Of a stretch of DNA of 64,000 nt, positions 1 to 11,827 are shown one piece after another (positions within the stretch are counted from its first letter, which is position 1; every line of letters begins with the position of its first letter). The translations under genes and the position numbers were made by a program. The notes below the pieces were generated by a model, which was given only the letters and a program-made list of their open reading frames with translations, was not told where the DNA came from and did no database searches. The stretch lies in the NCBI GenBank assembly GCA_047967505.1, contig CM106540.1; one strand, written 5' to 3'. The stretch is from Dipteris shenzhenensis. Lineage: Eukaryota; Polypodiophyta; Polypodiopsida; Gleicheniales.

Positions 1-2470
1 GTGATGTGGCATGAGAGGTCACATGCTGATTACAAAGTTGTGCCCATATCGCACTTTGTGCACATGTTGGCATGCTGACTAGGCAACTGACATGGCAATC
101 GTGATGATGTGGACTACTGATGTGGGATTGACACGTATTTGCCTGTTGACATGGCATGGGGATAACCTACATAAGGTGTTGCCATGTGGTGGCTTAGGTT
201 GGAACCTTTGTGAAAAGCTATGGCGACAGAGTTGCGAGCCCATGGGACGACGGATGAAGATGAAGGAGTCACGGAGCTTCTCAACGCGGGAGCCAAGTGT
301 GCTTTCGATTGCTATTGCGCCCGTCTTGCGTTTGAGTGTGCTTGAGTGGCGTTAATGGTGGGCTCATTGGCGTAGATGCAGCTGGATGTAGGTGCTATGC
401 TTGTGAAGACAACGGTGTTGGATCTATGAAGTCTTGCTTCATTGGAGCACTGCCGTTTGAAGGTCTATGTAATTAGCGTGGGTCGTCTGGAATGTTGTAG
501 GTAGGATGGTTGACTGGGATTGCTATAGATGGTGAAGCTAGCTATCGTTTGCGAAGTAGGAGTGTCGGTGTTGTAGACATGTAGAAGCTTAGCACTGTCG
601 TTTCTCATGGAAGCCATTTGATGAAGGTCGTTGCTGCAAGCTCTGTGCTGGAGCTAGGAGTCCGCTCTTCTGTGCTCTGCATGAGCATTCTTGGAGTCGT
701 GGGTTGTTGAGTTGCTTATTCGCAGGGCTAGTTGTAGATAGTAGTTGGTTGTCCATTGTTGAAGCTCAGGCGTTTTTGTGTCCCTGCTGCTGCTGTGAGC
801 GTGTCGATTGATTGACGTCTGGTGCTGTTGGCTACTAAGCTATGTGCTGGAGGTGCGAGGGCACTGTAACTCAGTGACTATCACAAGGCAGGGGTAGTTG
901 CGTTGTCTTGTTGCTGAGTTGCCTTTCGTTGATCAAGGTGTTTGTTAGCACTGCCCTGAAAGGGGTAGGCTATAGCAATGTTTTAGTTGCCCTGCCCTTT
1001 GAAAACGGGTTCTTGGACACTTGGAAGCGATGTGACTTGTTAGGGCTACAGTTTAGTGGACGCTTGGGAGTCGCAGAATTGGTGCCACTCTAGTTTTTTG
1101 GAGTAACCATGCATCTAGTCTCTGCCTTTTTTCTTCGTCTCGATGTCTCGTCGACCTGTTCCACCTTGCTTTGACACTCAACAAGCCTCAATATAGTTTT
1201 GAACTACACGCAGGCTAGAGGGTGCCGATAGTTGTTGGCAGTGCAGGTCGCCAAAGTGAAGACGACCCTCATAGAATTTTACGGAGAGGACGAGAGTTCT
1301 TCAAGAGTGGAAGTAACTTTACCTCCTTACTTCATTTTTTAGGACCTTACTTTGGAGGAGCTTTCTCTGCTTCTTCATCAGCAACAATCAATGGCTCCCT
1401 CCCACCTCAAAATCCCTCCCTACCTCTTTCTCGTCGTCATCGCCTTCGCCTTGGTTGGTCTCATCGGCTTCCAGACAGTTAAGGATCACTAGAGAGGGAC
1501 TCTGCTATTGAAAGGCTGGACGAACAATTGCAAGTATGGAGACGCTCGTATGTTGGTTTGCGATATGCGTGGTTCCTTGCTCATTTCTCCCTTGATAATG
1601 AATCAACTCTTCTAGTTATCACAATAGAACGTCTTCTGTAAAGATTTCACTTATGGGCAAGCACCTCGCATAAGGTAGCTTACGTAAGAGACAAATTATT
1701 GGGAAACGGGCTTTTTGCACCGAAGTTTGCATTTTGTAAAGTGGATTGTCGAGATTTTGCTTGGGTTCAGACCAGAAGCTTTGCAAAAAGTGTTCTCTCA
1801 TGTATTGAATCTTGCGATGTGTTTAGAGGTTGCGGCCTTATTGGACCATGACTGCACTAGATAATAGTTCTCTTTAATCGATGCTTTCTTAGTTCTTGCA
1901 GATTTTCTTGCAGTTTGAGGGCAATGGTGAATGAGACGTATACCGTAACTCGTCTTGAAAACATCATGTTGAACACGAATTTGTTGGGATCTTATAGAGT
2001 GGAAAGCTTTTGAAGGTGTTAGAGATTAATTCTCAAGTATTGCTAGCAGCAGCGATGCCTGTAATGGTGTTCTTGCAAACTAACTTTGAATTTAGGAGCT
2101 TGCTGATCTTTTTGTACACTTTGTTCCAAATAAACGGGGCAGTGCTTTGTGCCCTTGTTGGAGTATTCGGCTACCTAGAGTATGTTGTAAAAGTGGCCTA
2201 ATGATAAATCTAGGGCGCTTCCTTTTGTCTCTAGCTCGTCGTACGGGTCCCGCCACGTACCAGAGGTGCACAAAACGCAAATGTTTCACTTATGTGCAAC
2301 GCTCTCCACCAGATGTGTACAATCGTGTGCATAGTCTAGCGGTAGAGCCGCTCAAATACGGAGGCGAGATCATGGGATCAAGCACCATCGTATTATCTTT
2401 TAGCACAAACGTGTTTGCACCTTTTTTGGCACCAGCCGGCATGGGCTGCATCTCACTACGCGACAAAACT
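1..2470. other. No gene seen; mixed-composition flanking DNA
   Basis: I find no frame with a sustained coding pattern here. The open frames are short and match no family I know. The opening 500 bases carry scattered variants of a 'gacatggca' word that recurs around 4.3-4.6 kb, which suggests old repeat-derived DNA rather than unique sequence. No terminal repeats or RNA gene could be supported. Confidence 0.5.
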
Positions 2471-2687
2471 TAGAGACCTACGAATAACCCTACGCGTAGA
2501 AGTGCTAGGTTGGCCATAGATACTCGTTGATGTTGTAGTTGCATTGTGTGAGTAGTTGTGGTTGTAGTGAGTCGAGTACTAGAGTGAAGTAGTCTCGAAG
2601 TTGTAGCACGACCTTAATCTCTCTAAAAGAATACACTAGGAAAACTAAAATGACCATAACTCCTACTCCATAGAGCTGAACGATGAG

Positions 2688-2747
2688 CTTTTTGAAGCAA
2701 ATGAAAAGGAGAAGGGGCTTTTTGAAGCAAATGAAAAGGAGAAGGGG
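2688..2747. repeat. Perfect 30-bp tandem duplication
   Basis: Two adjacent copies of a 30-base unit (2688-2717 and 2718-2747) beginning ctttttgaagc and ending gagaagggg. They look identical, so the duplication is recent or maintained. No gene lies nearby. Confidence 0.9.
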
Positions 2748-2779
2748 TTCTTTAGAAGTAGAGCTAAATCAAAGATGAA

Positions 2780-2962
2780 GATGCCTCAAACGGAGGGTGT
2801 TTTGCCTTGACTTAAGCAAGGGCTTAAGGGCTTAGACACTCTCTCGTGGAAAATCTATTGCAAAGATGTTACAAAGCTTGGAGATGGGGATGCCTCGCAG
2901 AAGGAGGGGCCTCAAACTGAGGGCCTTTTGCCTTGAGTGCAGCAAGGGCTTAACACCTTGAC
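2780..2962. repeat. Degenerate local repeat around a shared 'gagg..ttttgccttga' core
   Basis: A segment near 2786-2830 (cctcaaacggagggtgtttt followed by gccttga and a 'gcaagggctta' tail) recurs in altered form near 2910-2955. The copies are diverged and separated by about 125 bases. This is probably an old duplication; no coding function is visible. Confidence 0.5.
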
Positions 2963-3205
2963 GGAAGCAAACTAAAACACTTGCAATAATTAAATCTATC
3001 ATGTAACCCCCACCTATTAAAGTATGTTCTAAAATTAGACACTTCAAGTTTTGATGGTCAACACAGACGCAAAAGGATTGTGTCTAATGTAGCTGCTATC
3101 ACCAATTCTTGATAACATTGATAAAATGCATGCTTACACTCATAATCCCAACAACTTGGCTCCTTTTTCAACAACTTTGTATGGGTAGGACCTTCTCCAT
3201 CTGCT

Positions 3206-3694
3206 TGTGTTTGGATTGTGTTTAATCCATCTGCTTGTAATGATTAGTGTCAGCACATATGTTAACAGTTTTTGGACACTAAGGCACCTATTTTATTGGG
3301 GCTATGTTTATGGCATGCTGATTAGCATAGGTACGACATTGCATGCTTAAGGGGTATTTGGATTCTACTCAGTGATGGTTAGTAGTCCTTGAGTAGTATA
3401 TCTGCCAATGAGATAGGGAATGCAATGTATAATGAGATGCATGAGTGGATTGTGTTTGGATTGTGTTTAATCCATCTGCTTGTAATGATTAGTGTCAGCA
3501 CATATGTTAACAGTTTTTGGACACTAAGGCACCTATTTTATTGGGGCTATGTTTATGGCATGCTGATTAGCATAGGTACGACATTGCATGCTTAAGGGGT
3601 ATTTGGATTCTACTCAGTGATGGTTAGTAGTCCTTGAAAGTAGTATATCTGCCAATGAGATAGGGAATGCAATGTATAATGAGATGCATGAGTG
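3206..3694. repeat. Near-identical 245-bp tandem duplication
   Basis: Copy 1 spans 3206-3450 and copy 2 spans 3451-3694. By eye they differ essentially by a 2-base insertion in copy 2 (ttgagtag versus ttgaaagtag). The 68-residue open frame at 3389-3595 straddles the junction and is a by-product. No terminal repeats or coding pattern mark a mobile element. The near identity points to a recent replication-slippage or unequal-exchange event, or to an assembly duplication. Confidence 0.9.
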
Positions 3695-4604
3695 CACTAG
3701 GTTTTGTTATTGTAGTACAAATTTTGTATGGGGGATTTCTCCTTGAGGTCCTCAGTTTTTCTTAAGTGGGGAGGATTTAATGAAAATAAGGAAGACATAT
3801 GATGAGATTGGTGAGGCAAACTACATGGCTATAGGTTGTTGAACAAGCATTTGCAATTAACAATAGCATTTGTATCACATGGGAATGGAAAGAATGCATT
3901 TATATATTGAGTGTTGTGCAGATTGATAAATTTGGTTTAAAATAGTCTAATGCTAAAAAGTTTGTGGGAAATATGGTGTATTCTAGCTCTTAATCAGCTC
4001 TGCAATGTGAAATTGAGATGTAGAACATGTTATAAAGCTCTCAAGTTGCTTGATCAAGTAAATATAGAGGTGACACACAAAGACATGTGATGATCATTAA
4101 AAAAGTTAAAACATTATTAAAAGTTTATTTTTTATGCAAATATAGTCTCCTTAGCAGGATTTAACCTGCCGACCTCAGACCATTGCCACCCTACTATCCA
4201 ATAGTTCTTAGGGTAGTTAGAATTCCATTAAGTGATGATCAGTGTTGAAAGTCCATAGCTAGGAGGGTAGGATAGCCAAACTTGTCGTTAGCTATAGGGT
4301 TAGTTAGCCTAGTCAAGTTAGTCAAATTTTTGGAGTTGACATGTCACTCAAAACCAATAGAGGGATGATGTGTCAATCTACTAGTACATGGTAGTTAAAG
4401 AGTTGACATGTTTGTTTGTCTAGACGTGGCAAGTCTCGATGGTGCTGACGAGGCATTGAAGCTGATGTTGTTTTGAATCTGACATGACAGCTCAAATAGA
4501 GTAGTGCACATGTAGCATCTCAAGTGCCTATGTGGCATCTCACATCGGTGGCATGGTAGCTTAGTTTACTGACATGTGGCATTGTGATCCACCACCATGT
4601 GTCC
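3695..4604. other. No gene seen; AT-rich intergenic DNA
   Basis: No sustained coding frame or RNA gene is visible. The stretch at 4320-4580 is rich in variants of 'acatgtggcat', suggesting a decayed repeat. A tRNA-like T-arm at about 4150-4175 was considered and rejected. Confidence 0.5.
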
Positions 4605-4850
4605 CTCTTAAAAGAAGGGCTCTCACCACTTAATCTGCATGTGTAGGAATCAAGTGCAAGGCCATATCCTTATAGACTTAGCACTTGCAAACCTTTGGTA
4701 TTTCGGTTTTCCATAATCTTCTAACCTCTTAAAAGGGGTCTCACCCCTTAATTTGCACGTGTAGGAATCAAATGCAATACCAACTCCTTAGAGACTTAAA
4801 CACTTAGTGCTTGCAAACCTTTGGTTTTTTCCCATAATCTTTTAACCTCA
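4605..4850. repeat. Diverged tandem duplication of about 121 bp
   Basis: Copy a (4605-4725) and copy b (4726-4850) share in the same order: a 'ctcttaaaag' start, 'gggtctcacc'-like text, 'tgtaggaatcaa', 'acttgcaaacctttgg' and 'cccataatctt'-like endings. Divergence is moderate. No coding function is visible. Confidence 0.75.
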
Positions 4851-7130
4851 CATCATAGGAAAACTTTAGGTAATCATAACTTCTTACCTTAGCTTAGATC
4901 GGAATGATCCAAAAAGGAAAAAAATTCAAATTTTCATGTTGTTCCAACTTGCACCTTGAAATTTTTCTTTTGGAAAATATTACACGGCTCATTGTGGTTT
5001 GTGGGGTGGGTAGTTCATAAGATAGAAATAAATGAAGGGTAGTTAAGTAGGGGTAATATGTCAAGCATGGATAATGGGTTCTCACCATCCCCCAATCTTT
5101 TAATAAATTAACCTAGTGTATTGGGAGGATAAGTTATAGAATACTTATTTTTTATTTTCTCATGATAGTGAAATTGTTAAGGAATGCACATTAATATGTA
5201 TGGACATTAGAATGCCAAAATAGCATTAAAATTTTGATTATCTGTGTGTGTGGAGATAACCTTCTGATATCCTAATGCTAACAATCACAACTAGCTGATA
5301 TGTAAGGCACCTTAGTAGGATATATTGTTGTGCACCCAAGTCCTTGACATTTAAGTAGTTGTGTTAAGGTTCTACCGTTGTCACCACACTGCTCTTAGTT
5401 TCTTTGTTACTCCACAGCATGGGCTCTCTCATCAAGCACCTCCTACATATCAAGTGTTGAGAAAGTAAATGCACAACAAATGAAATGACTTTACAAAAAA
5501 ACCTGAAGGTAAATTAGTAGATGATGCTAGCATAGCACTACTAACCAAAATTGCTATGTTGTAAAGGATTGCTAACTAGCAAAATGCACTACTAATTAGG
5601 TTCCAATGTTATAGCATTGATAGTTACCAAGACATCACTGCTAAGTGGTACTACTATCTTTGCATGGATTGGTAAGTAGTAGTACATGTACTAGCAATTT
5701 TAATGCCTTTTTAGATGAATGCTTAGAAGTGACACTAAGCAACTAATACCAAAGGTGAAATAGATTGTTTGATAGTACTAAATAGTGTTTTTAGATGTTT
5801 TGAATAATATTCCAATCATGATTGTTAATCAATTATTAATTCTTACCAAACATACTATTTTGTATTGCACATCACTCATAATAGTACGAAAGGATTAAGT
5901 TAAGAGTATTGAATAGTGTTTCTAATAGTTTTTCTTACACAAGGGTATAAGTAGAGATATTGTAACTTCCACTAATACCTAATAGCACTATTAATTGGCA
6001 TGGACAATATTGTTAATAGCATACTCTAAACAATTAGTTACTACTTCACATGATCTCTTTAGTGGTGTCTCTAGTTTTTGTTTAAAATTAAATAAATTAC
6101 TATAACTAGTACTATATAACACCAGTGGACATAGTGGGGTGTTTTAAATATCTATAGCTACTAAAGCTAGTACTAATTACACAAGGTTTAACTCTAGTAC
6201 TATAACTAATATTGAACAACACTAAATTAGTACTATCAGACCCACATGTGAATTGCAACTATAGATCCGAATTTGATGCTCAACTACTCATTGGAACAAT
6301 AGTTCACTAAGACTTTAGCCTTAGTGAAATAGACTATTCTTAAACCTTTCCACTGACAAAAGAAGGTCACTGCTCAAATTCCCTTAGCAACATATGCACC
6401 CTACTAATATCTAGCTTACAAAATAGAAGCCGCGGCTCTGCTCCCTAGCTATCATACATAGATTCAATCAAAACTAACAAAGGAGGAACCCCTGTCAATT
6501 GATTTAAATGTGGTGTTGGACTTTCTAGTTGCCAAGAGCATTGTGGTGGAGAACTAAAGTCAAGAAAGAATCAAATGATGCATAAGCCATCTAAAGTGCA
6601 ATGCCCAAGTCATCTTGACTTCAATGGAGTGCATAAACTAGCCGACCACAACTTCGCACTGAGAGTAAAGAATTTAGAAGAGTGCCACCATCTCCTCCTT
6701 CTCTAGGTAAGTATATGACTGTGATAATTGATGAAGATCTACATAAGGATTCGATGGATTGGATTCTAAAGTCTTGGGTTTCAACCAATTGGAAAGTGTG
6801 GAAAGCAGTTCAATTTTAGATAAGGGAGCATTAAATATTGGAAAGTAGTACTCCTACGAGATGCATCAAAATTCAAACAGGGCCTATGGAATAAAATCAA
6901 GGATAATTCTTTGTGTGGATAGATAGGAACAAAGGAGACTGGACAAAGAGTTCCTAAACTTCAATGAATCTCATATCTAGCTTCAGAGAGAGATTGACAT
7001 TCATGAACTAGAACAGTAGGGAACATTTTCCAAGGGCAACAAAATAAGACATGCCTATTAGTTGCATTTAAATTTTAGAGTAGCCTTATTGATTTTGTTG
7101 TTGTTTCCACGTTTGAGTCTATTGCTTTGA
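4851..7130. other. No gene seen; AT-rich DNA with clustered TAGTACTA-type motifs
   Basis: Open frames are short and lack family signatures. Between about 5690 and 6240 the octamer tagtacta and close variants recur (for example near 5775, 6110, 6170, 6195 and 6225) with many 'taatagcactatta'-like words. This could be the worn remains of a short-period repeat. Nothing identifies a gene or RNA. Confidence 0.45.
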
Positions 7131-7870
7131 GTCACTATCTCCATAGATAATCACTGTTAGGTATTTCACAAAGCATTTTTTTGGGTATATCTACCTAGTA
7201 TTACTATGTTTTATGCACCTTTTGTTTCTATACACAATAATAGCCTATTATAAACATCTTATGTTCTTAATATAAAGTACAAATTTTCTTCTCAACCATT
7301 AATGAGAGAGAAGCAGACAGAGGTCATGGAATTGCTTTGTTTGAGATGAATTTGGATGTTAAGCTTTTTTGTTTGAGATAAATTTGGACCTTATGCATTA
7401 TTTTTGGAAATTGAGTTCTTCAAAATCAAGTAAAAAAATCATTTCACACCAACAGTGTGCTTGGGAGGTTCTCAAAGCACTTGGGATAATGGTTCAAGTC
7501 ATTATCTCCACAGATAATCATCATTGTTCAGTATTTCACTAAGCATTTTTTTGGGTACATCTACTATTGCTACTAAGTTTTATGCACCTTTTGTTTCTCT
7601 ACACAATAATATCTTATTGTAAACATATTATGTTCTTAATATAAATTACAATTTTTTTTCTCAACCATTAATGAGGGATAAGTAGACATAGGGCATGAAA
7701 TTGCTTTATTTGAGATAAATTTGGATCTTAAGCATTTTTTCAAAAGATAATTTCTCAATAATTTGGATCTTAAGCATTTTTTCAAAAGATAATTTCAAAA
7801 AATTACGGAAAACAATCATTTCACACCAAGAGTGTGCTCCTGAGATTCTCAAAGCATTTGGGATAATGGA
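7131..7870. repeat. Diverged direct duplication of about 370 bp, with a nested 40-bp repeat
   Basis: Copy 1 (about 7131-7490) and copy 2 (about 7497-7870) share a colinear series: a 'ctccayagataatca' start, 'aagcatttttttgggta', 'tgcaccttttgtttct', 'caaccattaatgag', 'gagataaatttgga' and 'atcatttcacaccaa' followed by 'ttgggataatgg'. Copy 2 carries an extra internal direct repeat of about 40 bases at roughly 7719-7798 around 'aatttggatcttaagcat'. No coding content is recognised. Confidence 0.8.
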
Positions 7871-8780
7871 CAGCAAGCTTGTATCTACATCTATGGTTGT
7901 GAAAGTGAAGCTTGTATCCACTTATTGATAGTAGAGAGTATAGAAATCTAGTTGAGAGATTTTTATTTATTACTAAGACTAGAGCTGATGTCATGTCCAA
8001 AAATTTTCCAACCAGCCACAAGGGAGTTACTAAAAGAAAGGGACATTGTCCTATACACTATTTTGGTAGCTTAATAGGACATAGAATTGTTATAAATATA
8101 ATATTTCTTTATTGCTATCACCCATTGATGTCTAGATCCACTCTAAAAGAGTAATTTAGGATTTTGAAGGTTCCTATGATGTCACTTAAGCCTTCTACCT
8201 TGAAATTAGCATAATTATAGCATAATAAATAATCAAAATAAGGTTTGAATTTATGTTCTACATGATATTAGGTCCCATAAAAAATTATTATACTCCATAG
8301 TATCATATTAAAGATATACACAAAGTATGGTTGAGTTTGGAACTTGTTAGATATGTCAGAAAATGTGCAAAAGATCAATTTGGCCTACTTATCACCAACC
8401 ATAAAATTCTAAATTGAGTCCATAAATCATAGTAAGCATGATTATAGAACTCTAAAAGCAATCCAAACATATGCATCATAGTTATTATTGGACTTTCAAA
8501 AATGAAAAAAGTCATTCTAATCAAGAAGTATGGCCATTTATCTAGAATTTGAGAAAATTGCTTGAAATTCTAGTTATAATGTGGCCTTAAAACCTTAGAT
8601 AAAACTCAAAGTCATATGTGTGAGTTCCAATCCATAATATTACCATTTTTTTTCATCACATAAGCTAATATGATCAATGATCAAAGAAAACTTAATAGGG
8701 TCCTTCGAGGCTATTGATCAAGCGAGCGATGTCGAGCGAGTAGGACCAAATAAGTGAGCGAGAAAAAGCGAGCAAAGCAG
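7871..8780. other. No gene seen; AT-rich DNA
   Basis: No convincing coding frame. A short run of GAGC/GAGCGAG words occurs at about 8715-8775, a local compositional blip in otherwise AT-rich sequence. Confidence 0.45.
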
Positions 8781-8782
8781 AA

Positions 8783-9165
8783 ATGGTTGGGCTACCAACA
8801 ACACATAATCTCATTGTATGTATGTACTTATCATTAATAAAGATTTATAGTGCTTCCTCAACATTGAACATGATTATAACATAATATTGCAAGTGCACAT
8901 TAGTAATAGTGTTCTATATTCTATGAGATGAGCTTAAATAGAAATACTTTGGCTATTAATAACAGGCACTATACAGTTGAAGTGCATCACCTAAGAAAAA
9001 CATAACCTCATTATATGTATGTACTGATCGTTAATAGAGCTTTATCGTATCACCATAATTTTAAATATGACTATAACATAAGCTTGTAAGTCTACATTAG
9101 CGATAGTGTTATTAGATGAGCTTGCATAGAAATGATTTGGCTACCAACAAGTAGTATATATTTTA
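8783..9165. repeat. Diverged tandem duplication of about 185 bp
   Basis: Two colinear copies (about 8783-8965 and 8966-9165) share 'tggctaccaac'-like starts, 'taacctcattatatgtatg', 'gaacatgatyataacat'-like text, 'agtgttctat/agtgttatt' and 'gatgagctt...tagaaat'. A third trace ('tcaacatcgaacatgatca') follows at about 9186. No coding pattern. Confidence 0.65.
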
Positions 9166-9280
9166 AGTGCATCATTTAATTAAAACTTCAACATCGAACA
9201 TGATCATAGCATGTTATTATGAGTGGCCTTGGTCTAAATCTAGTGCAAGAAACTAGCAAAAATTCCATTAAATTCACATT

Positions 9281-9608
9281 TTGATGGATGATTTTTTTTC
9301 TAAATGGTGCAAAAGGTCTTGATAATCATCTAAATCATGCCTTGCGATTTGTTTTGATATGTAACATGACCCCATTTGAATTGCTAATTCAAAAGATACA
9401 GGACATTGCAATTTTCATCTTTTGGGCCAAAAGAGGGAGCGCGTTAATGCGTTGCCTGTTTTGGCCCAAAAGATGAGAATTTTGACATCCTATATCTTTT
9501 GATTTACAAATCCAAACGGGATTGTGTTACATATCAAAACGAATGGCAAGGCATGATTTAGAAGATTATCACGACCTTTTGCACCATTTATTAAAAATTC
9601 ATGCATCC
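9281..9608. repeat. Long inverted repeat (foldback), arms of about 150 bp and loop of about 26 bp
   Basis: The left arm (9281-9432) and right arm (9459-9608) are reverse complements along nearly their whole length, about 85% by eye, meeting at ttttgggccaaaa on both sides of a GC-richer loop (9433-9458, containing gcgcgttaatgcg). Shared arm words include aaatggtgcaaaaggtc, atcatgccttgc and gttttgatatgtaaca. The 62-residue open frame running through it is a by-product. It could be a foldback MITE or, if transcribed, a long hairpin RNA source of small RNAs. No flanking target-site duplication was established. Confidence 0.85.
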
Positions 9609-10185
9609 AATATTTTCAACACATGAAAATATACTTTTCACATCTTTATAACATGAACTTCAACACATGAAAAGCAAGCCCCCAGCCTCATCTCAATGGG
9701 AAATCACTAGATTCGAGTGGCCTTTGATAGAATTCTAAATATCACAAGTTTGGAGATAACAATATTCTTTGTAAGCCTCTTTTCATCTTGAACTTGTCCA
9801 TTAGACATGGAATTAGTGTATTGGTATCTATAATTTCATCAAAGGCCAATATGGAACACAAGCGGTTTGCCATCGGAGCTAGGCTAGGAGGTTCTTTTTA
9901 CCACTAGCACCAGTAATGAATGAGGGATAATCATGAAAAAGGCCATGGAATTGCTACAAAGGTTGACAAAGAAGCAAAATGTCATTGTTTCTATCCAAAA
10001 ATCTTGAGGGCAAAGGATGTTAAGAAATAACCTCATGTCGTGTGTCCTCTATTGTGTGACTAGTTGAATAAGATGGGTCACATTGACCCAACCATAGTTG
10101 TAGTGTGTGGTTAGTCTTTATCTTGTAGTGTGTGGACTTATGTTTTGTAGAGTGTGTAGATAATGGAATAGTATGGGAAGATTGT

Positions 10186-10190
<5 letters not shown>
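9609..10190. other. No gene seen
   Basis: AT-rich sequence between the hairpin and a CT microsatellite. I see no coding frame, RNA gene or repeat boundary. Confidence 0.45.

Positions 10191-10231
<41 letters not shown>
10191..10231. repeat. (CT)n microsatellite, about 20 units
   Basis: An uninterrupted CT dinucleotide run of about 41 bases. Confidence 0.98.
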
Positions 10232-10240
<9 letters not shown>

Positions 10241-10894
10241 TACATGGCATCAAAGCCTGGAGATGTTGCTTACCTTGTTAGAGAAAAATAGCATTGCCTG
10301 TCTCAACCTCCATGGTTGGCATTGTATTTTTCTAACCTAGTGTGGCACCGTTTTTTATGGGGAGCTGTTCTATGTGTGGTCTCTTCCCAACTAGCTAATG
10401 GTTCCTTTTGCCACCTTGTTGAGCCACATGAAGATCAGGACATGTGTTGATTCAAACAATATACGAGTCTACTACTGCTTCAACTATTGGGGAGGAGTTC
10501 TTTAATATATATGCCTTCAGAGTTTTTCAACAAGAGGGAGTGTTGAAAAGTAAAGAGTAAGAGATTTCAGTTATGATCTTTGTAGCTTTAGAACGACGTC
10601 ACTTGGGTGAGCTTTGAAAAACAAAGACTTAGATTTGAAGCTACCACTCCTTAAGTTGTAAGATTGGCTATTCTCAGCATACGTGGAGCTTATTTGCAAA
10701 GGGTTGCCCCATTGTCCACTCCCTACTTGTGGATCTATCACTAGTTACTCCCACTCAATACACAAATGTTTTTTGGCTCCTACAAAGGTCCAGTAAGCTA
10801 TTGGGAGAATAACATTTGAGGAAGATTCACATAGGGCCGGAAGTTTAAATCTTGTGCTATTCCCTACTGCACGTTGACATTTTCATCTAAGGAT
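10232..10894. other. No gene seen between the microsatellite and the polypyrimidine block
   Basis: Mixed-composition sequence without a sustained coding frame. It could be the insertion-site flank of LINE A, but no element boundary can be fixed. Confidence 0.4.
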
Positions 10895-11820
10895 CAATCT
10901 TGTGTGCCCTCCCTCCCTCCCTCCTCCCCCTCCCTCCCTCCCTCTTCCATGCCTACTCCTCCTACCCCTCCCTCCTCCACACTTGCTCCTCCTCCCCTCC
11001 CCCTCCCTCCCTCCTCCACGCCTACCTCCCTCTCTCCTCCATGCCTGCTCCTCCTCCCCTCCCCCTCCCTCCTACTCCTCCTCCCCCCTCCCTCCTGCTC
11101 CTCCCTCCTCCCTCCTGCTCCTCCCTCCTCCCTCCCTCCTCCTCCATGCCTACTCCTCTCACCCTCCACACCTGCTGGACTTCCCCCCTTCCCTCCTCTT
11201 CAATTGTTGGTCCTCCCTCCCCCATCCCTCCTCCTCCTCGCCCTCCCTCTTCTTGAATGTTTCTCCTCCAAGCCTAATTCTCCACACCTTGCGAGCTCCT
11301 GCGAACTCCCTCCCTCCTCCGCTCCTGTCTACCCCCCCCCTCGCGTTGCGCAGCCCTCCACTCTACCTCCTCTCTCACTGTCGCTTCCACACAGCCACTG
11401 CCCCCCTCTCCTCCCCCTCCGCCCGTCGATCCACTCCTCCCCCCCTCGCCGGCCGCATTCAGCCCCCCCCACCCGCCTCCCCCCCCTCGCGTGGCGCTAC
11501 CAACCCCCCCGCCCCCTCCTGCCCCTCCCCGCCAAGACGCTACGATGTCGCCCCCTTCCCTCCCCTCCTCACCTCTCCTCCCCACTCCCCTCGTGCAGCG
11601 CTGCCACACCTCCCCTTCCCCTTCCTCTCACCCCCCTGCGTTGCGCTCCCCCCCCCCCCTCTCTTTCTCCTCCTCCTTCCTATGCCACCCCCTTCGTCAC
11701 CACCTCTCTCCCCCCCGCTTCCTCATACCTCTCCATCCCTCCTCTTCCCTCCCCCACCTTAATCCCCCATCCCCGCCTCTTCCGTTTCCTTCCCCTTCCC
11801 TCGCCTTGGAGCGTTCGTAG
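10895..11820 (+). repeat. Polypyrimidine (C/T) block, possible 5' leader of LINE A
   Basis: About 900 bases are almost pure C and T on the plus strand (ccctccctcc-type and ctcctccccctcc-type tracts), ending just before the LINE ORF1 start at 11828. The overlapping long Pro/Ser/Leu-rich open frames are low-complexity translations, not proteins. Position immediately 5' of ORF1 suggests a 5' UTR or promoter of the element. Against that, no second copy of this leader is present to confirm that it belongs to the LINE. The tract could adopt triplex or i-motif structure. Confidence 0.7.
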
Positions 11821-11827
11821 TTAGTCA

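Noticed and set aside
4140-4200. tRNA-like T-arm on the minus strand (gcagg ttaaatc cctgc)
   Set aside because: The stem and loop look right, but no acceptor, D or anticodon arm fits at the required spacing; at most a worn tRNA-derived fragment.
10874-11824. 316-codon Pro/Ser/Leu-rich open frame and overlapping frames on both strands
   Set aside because: They are translations of a polypyrimidine tract; several frames are open at once only because C/T runs contain no stop codons.
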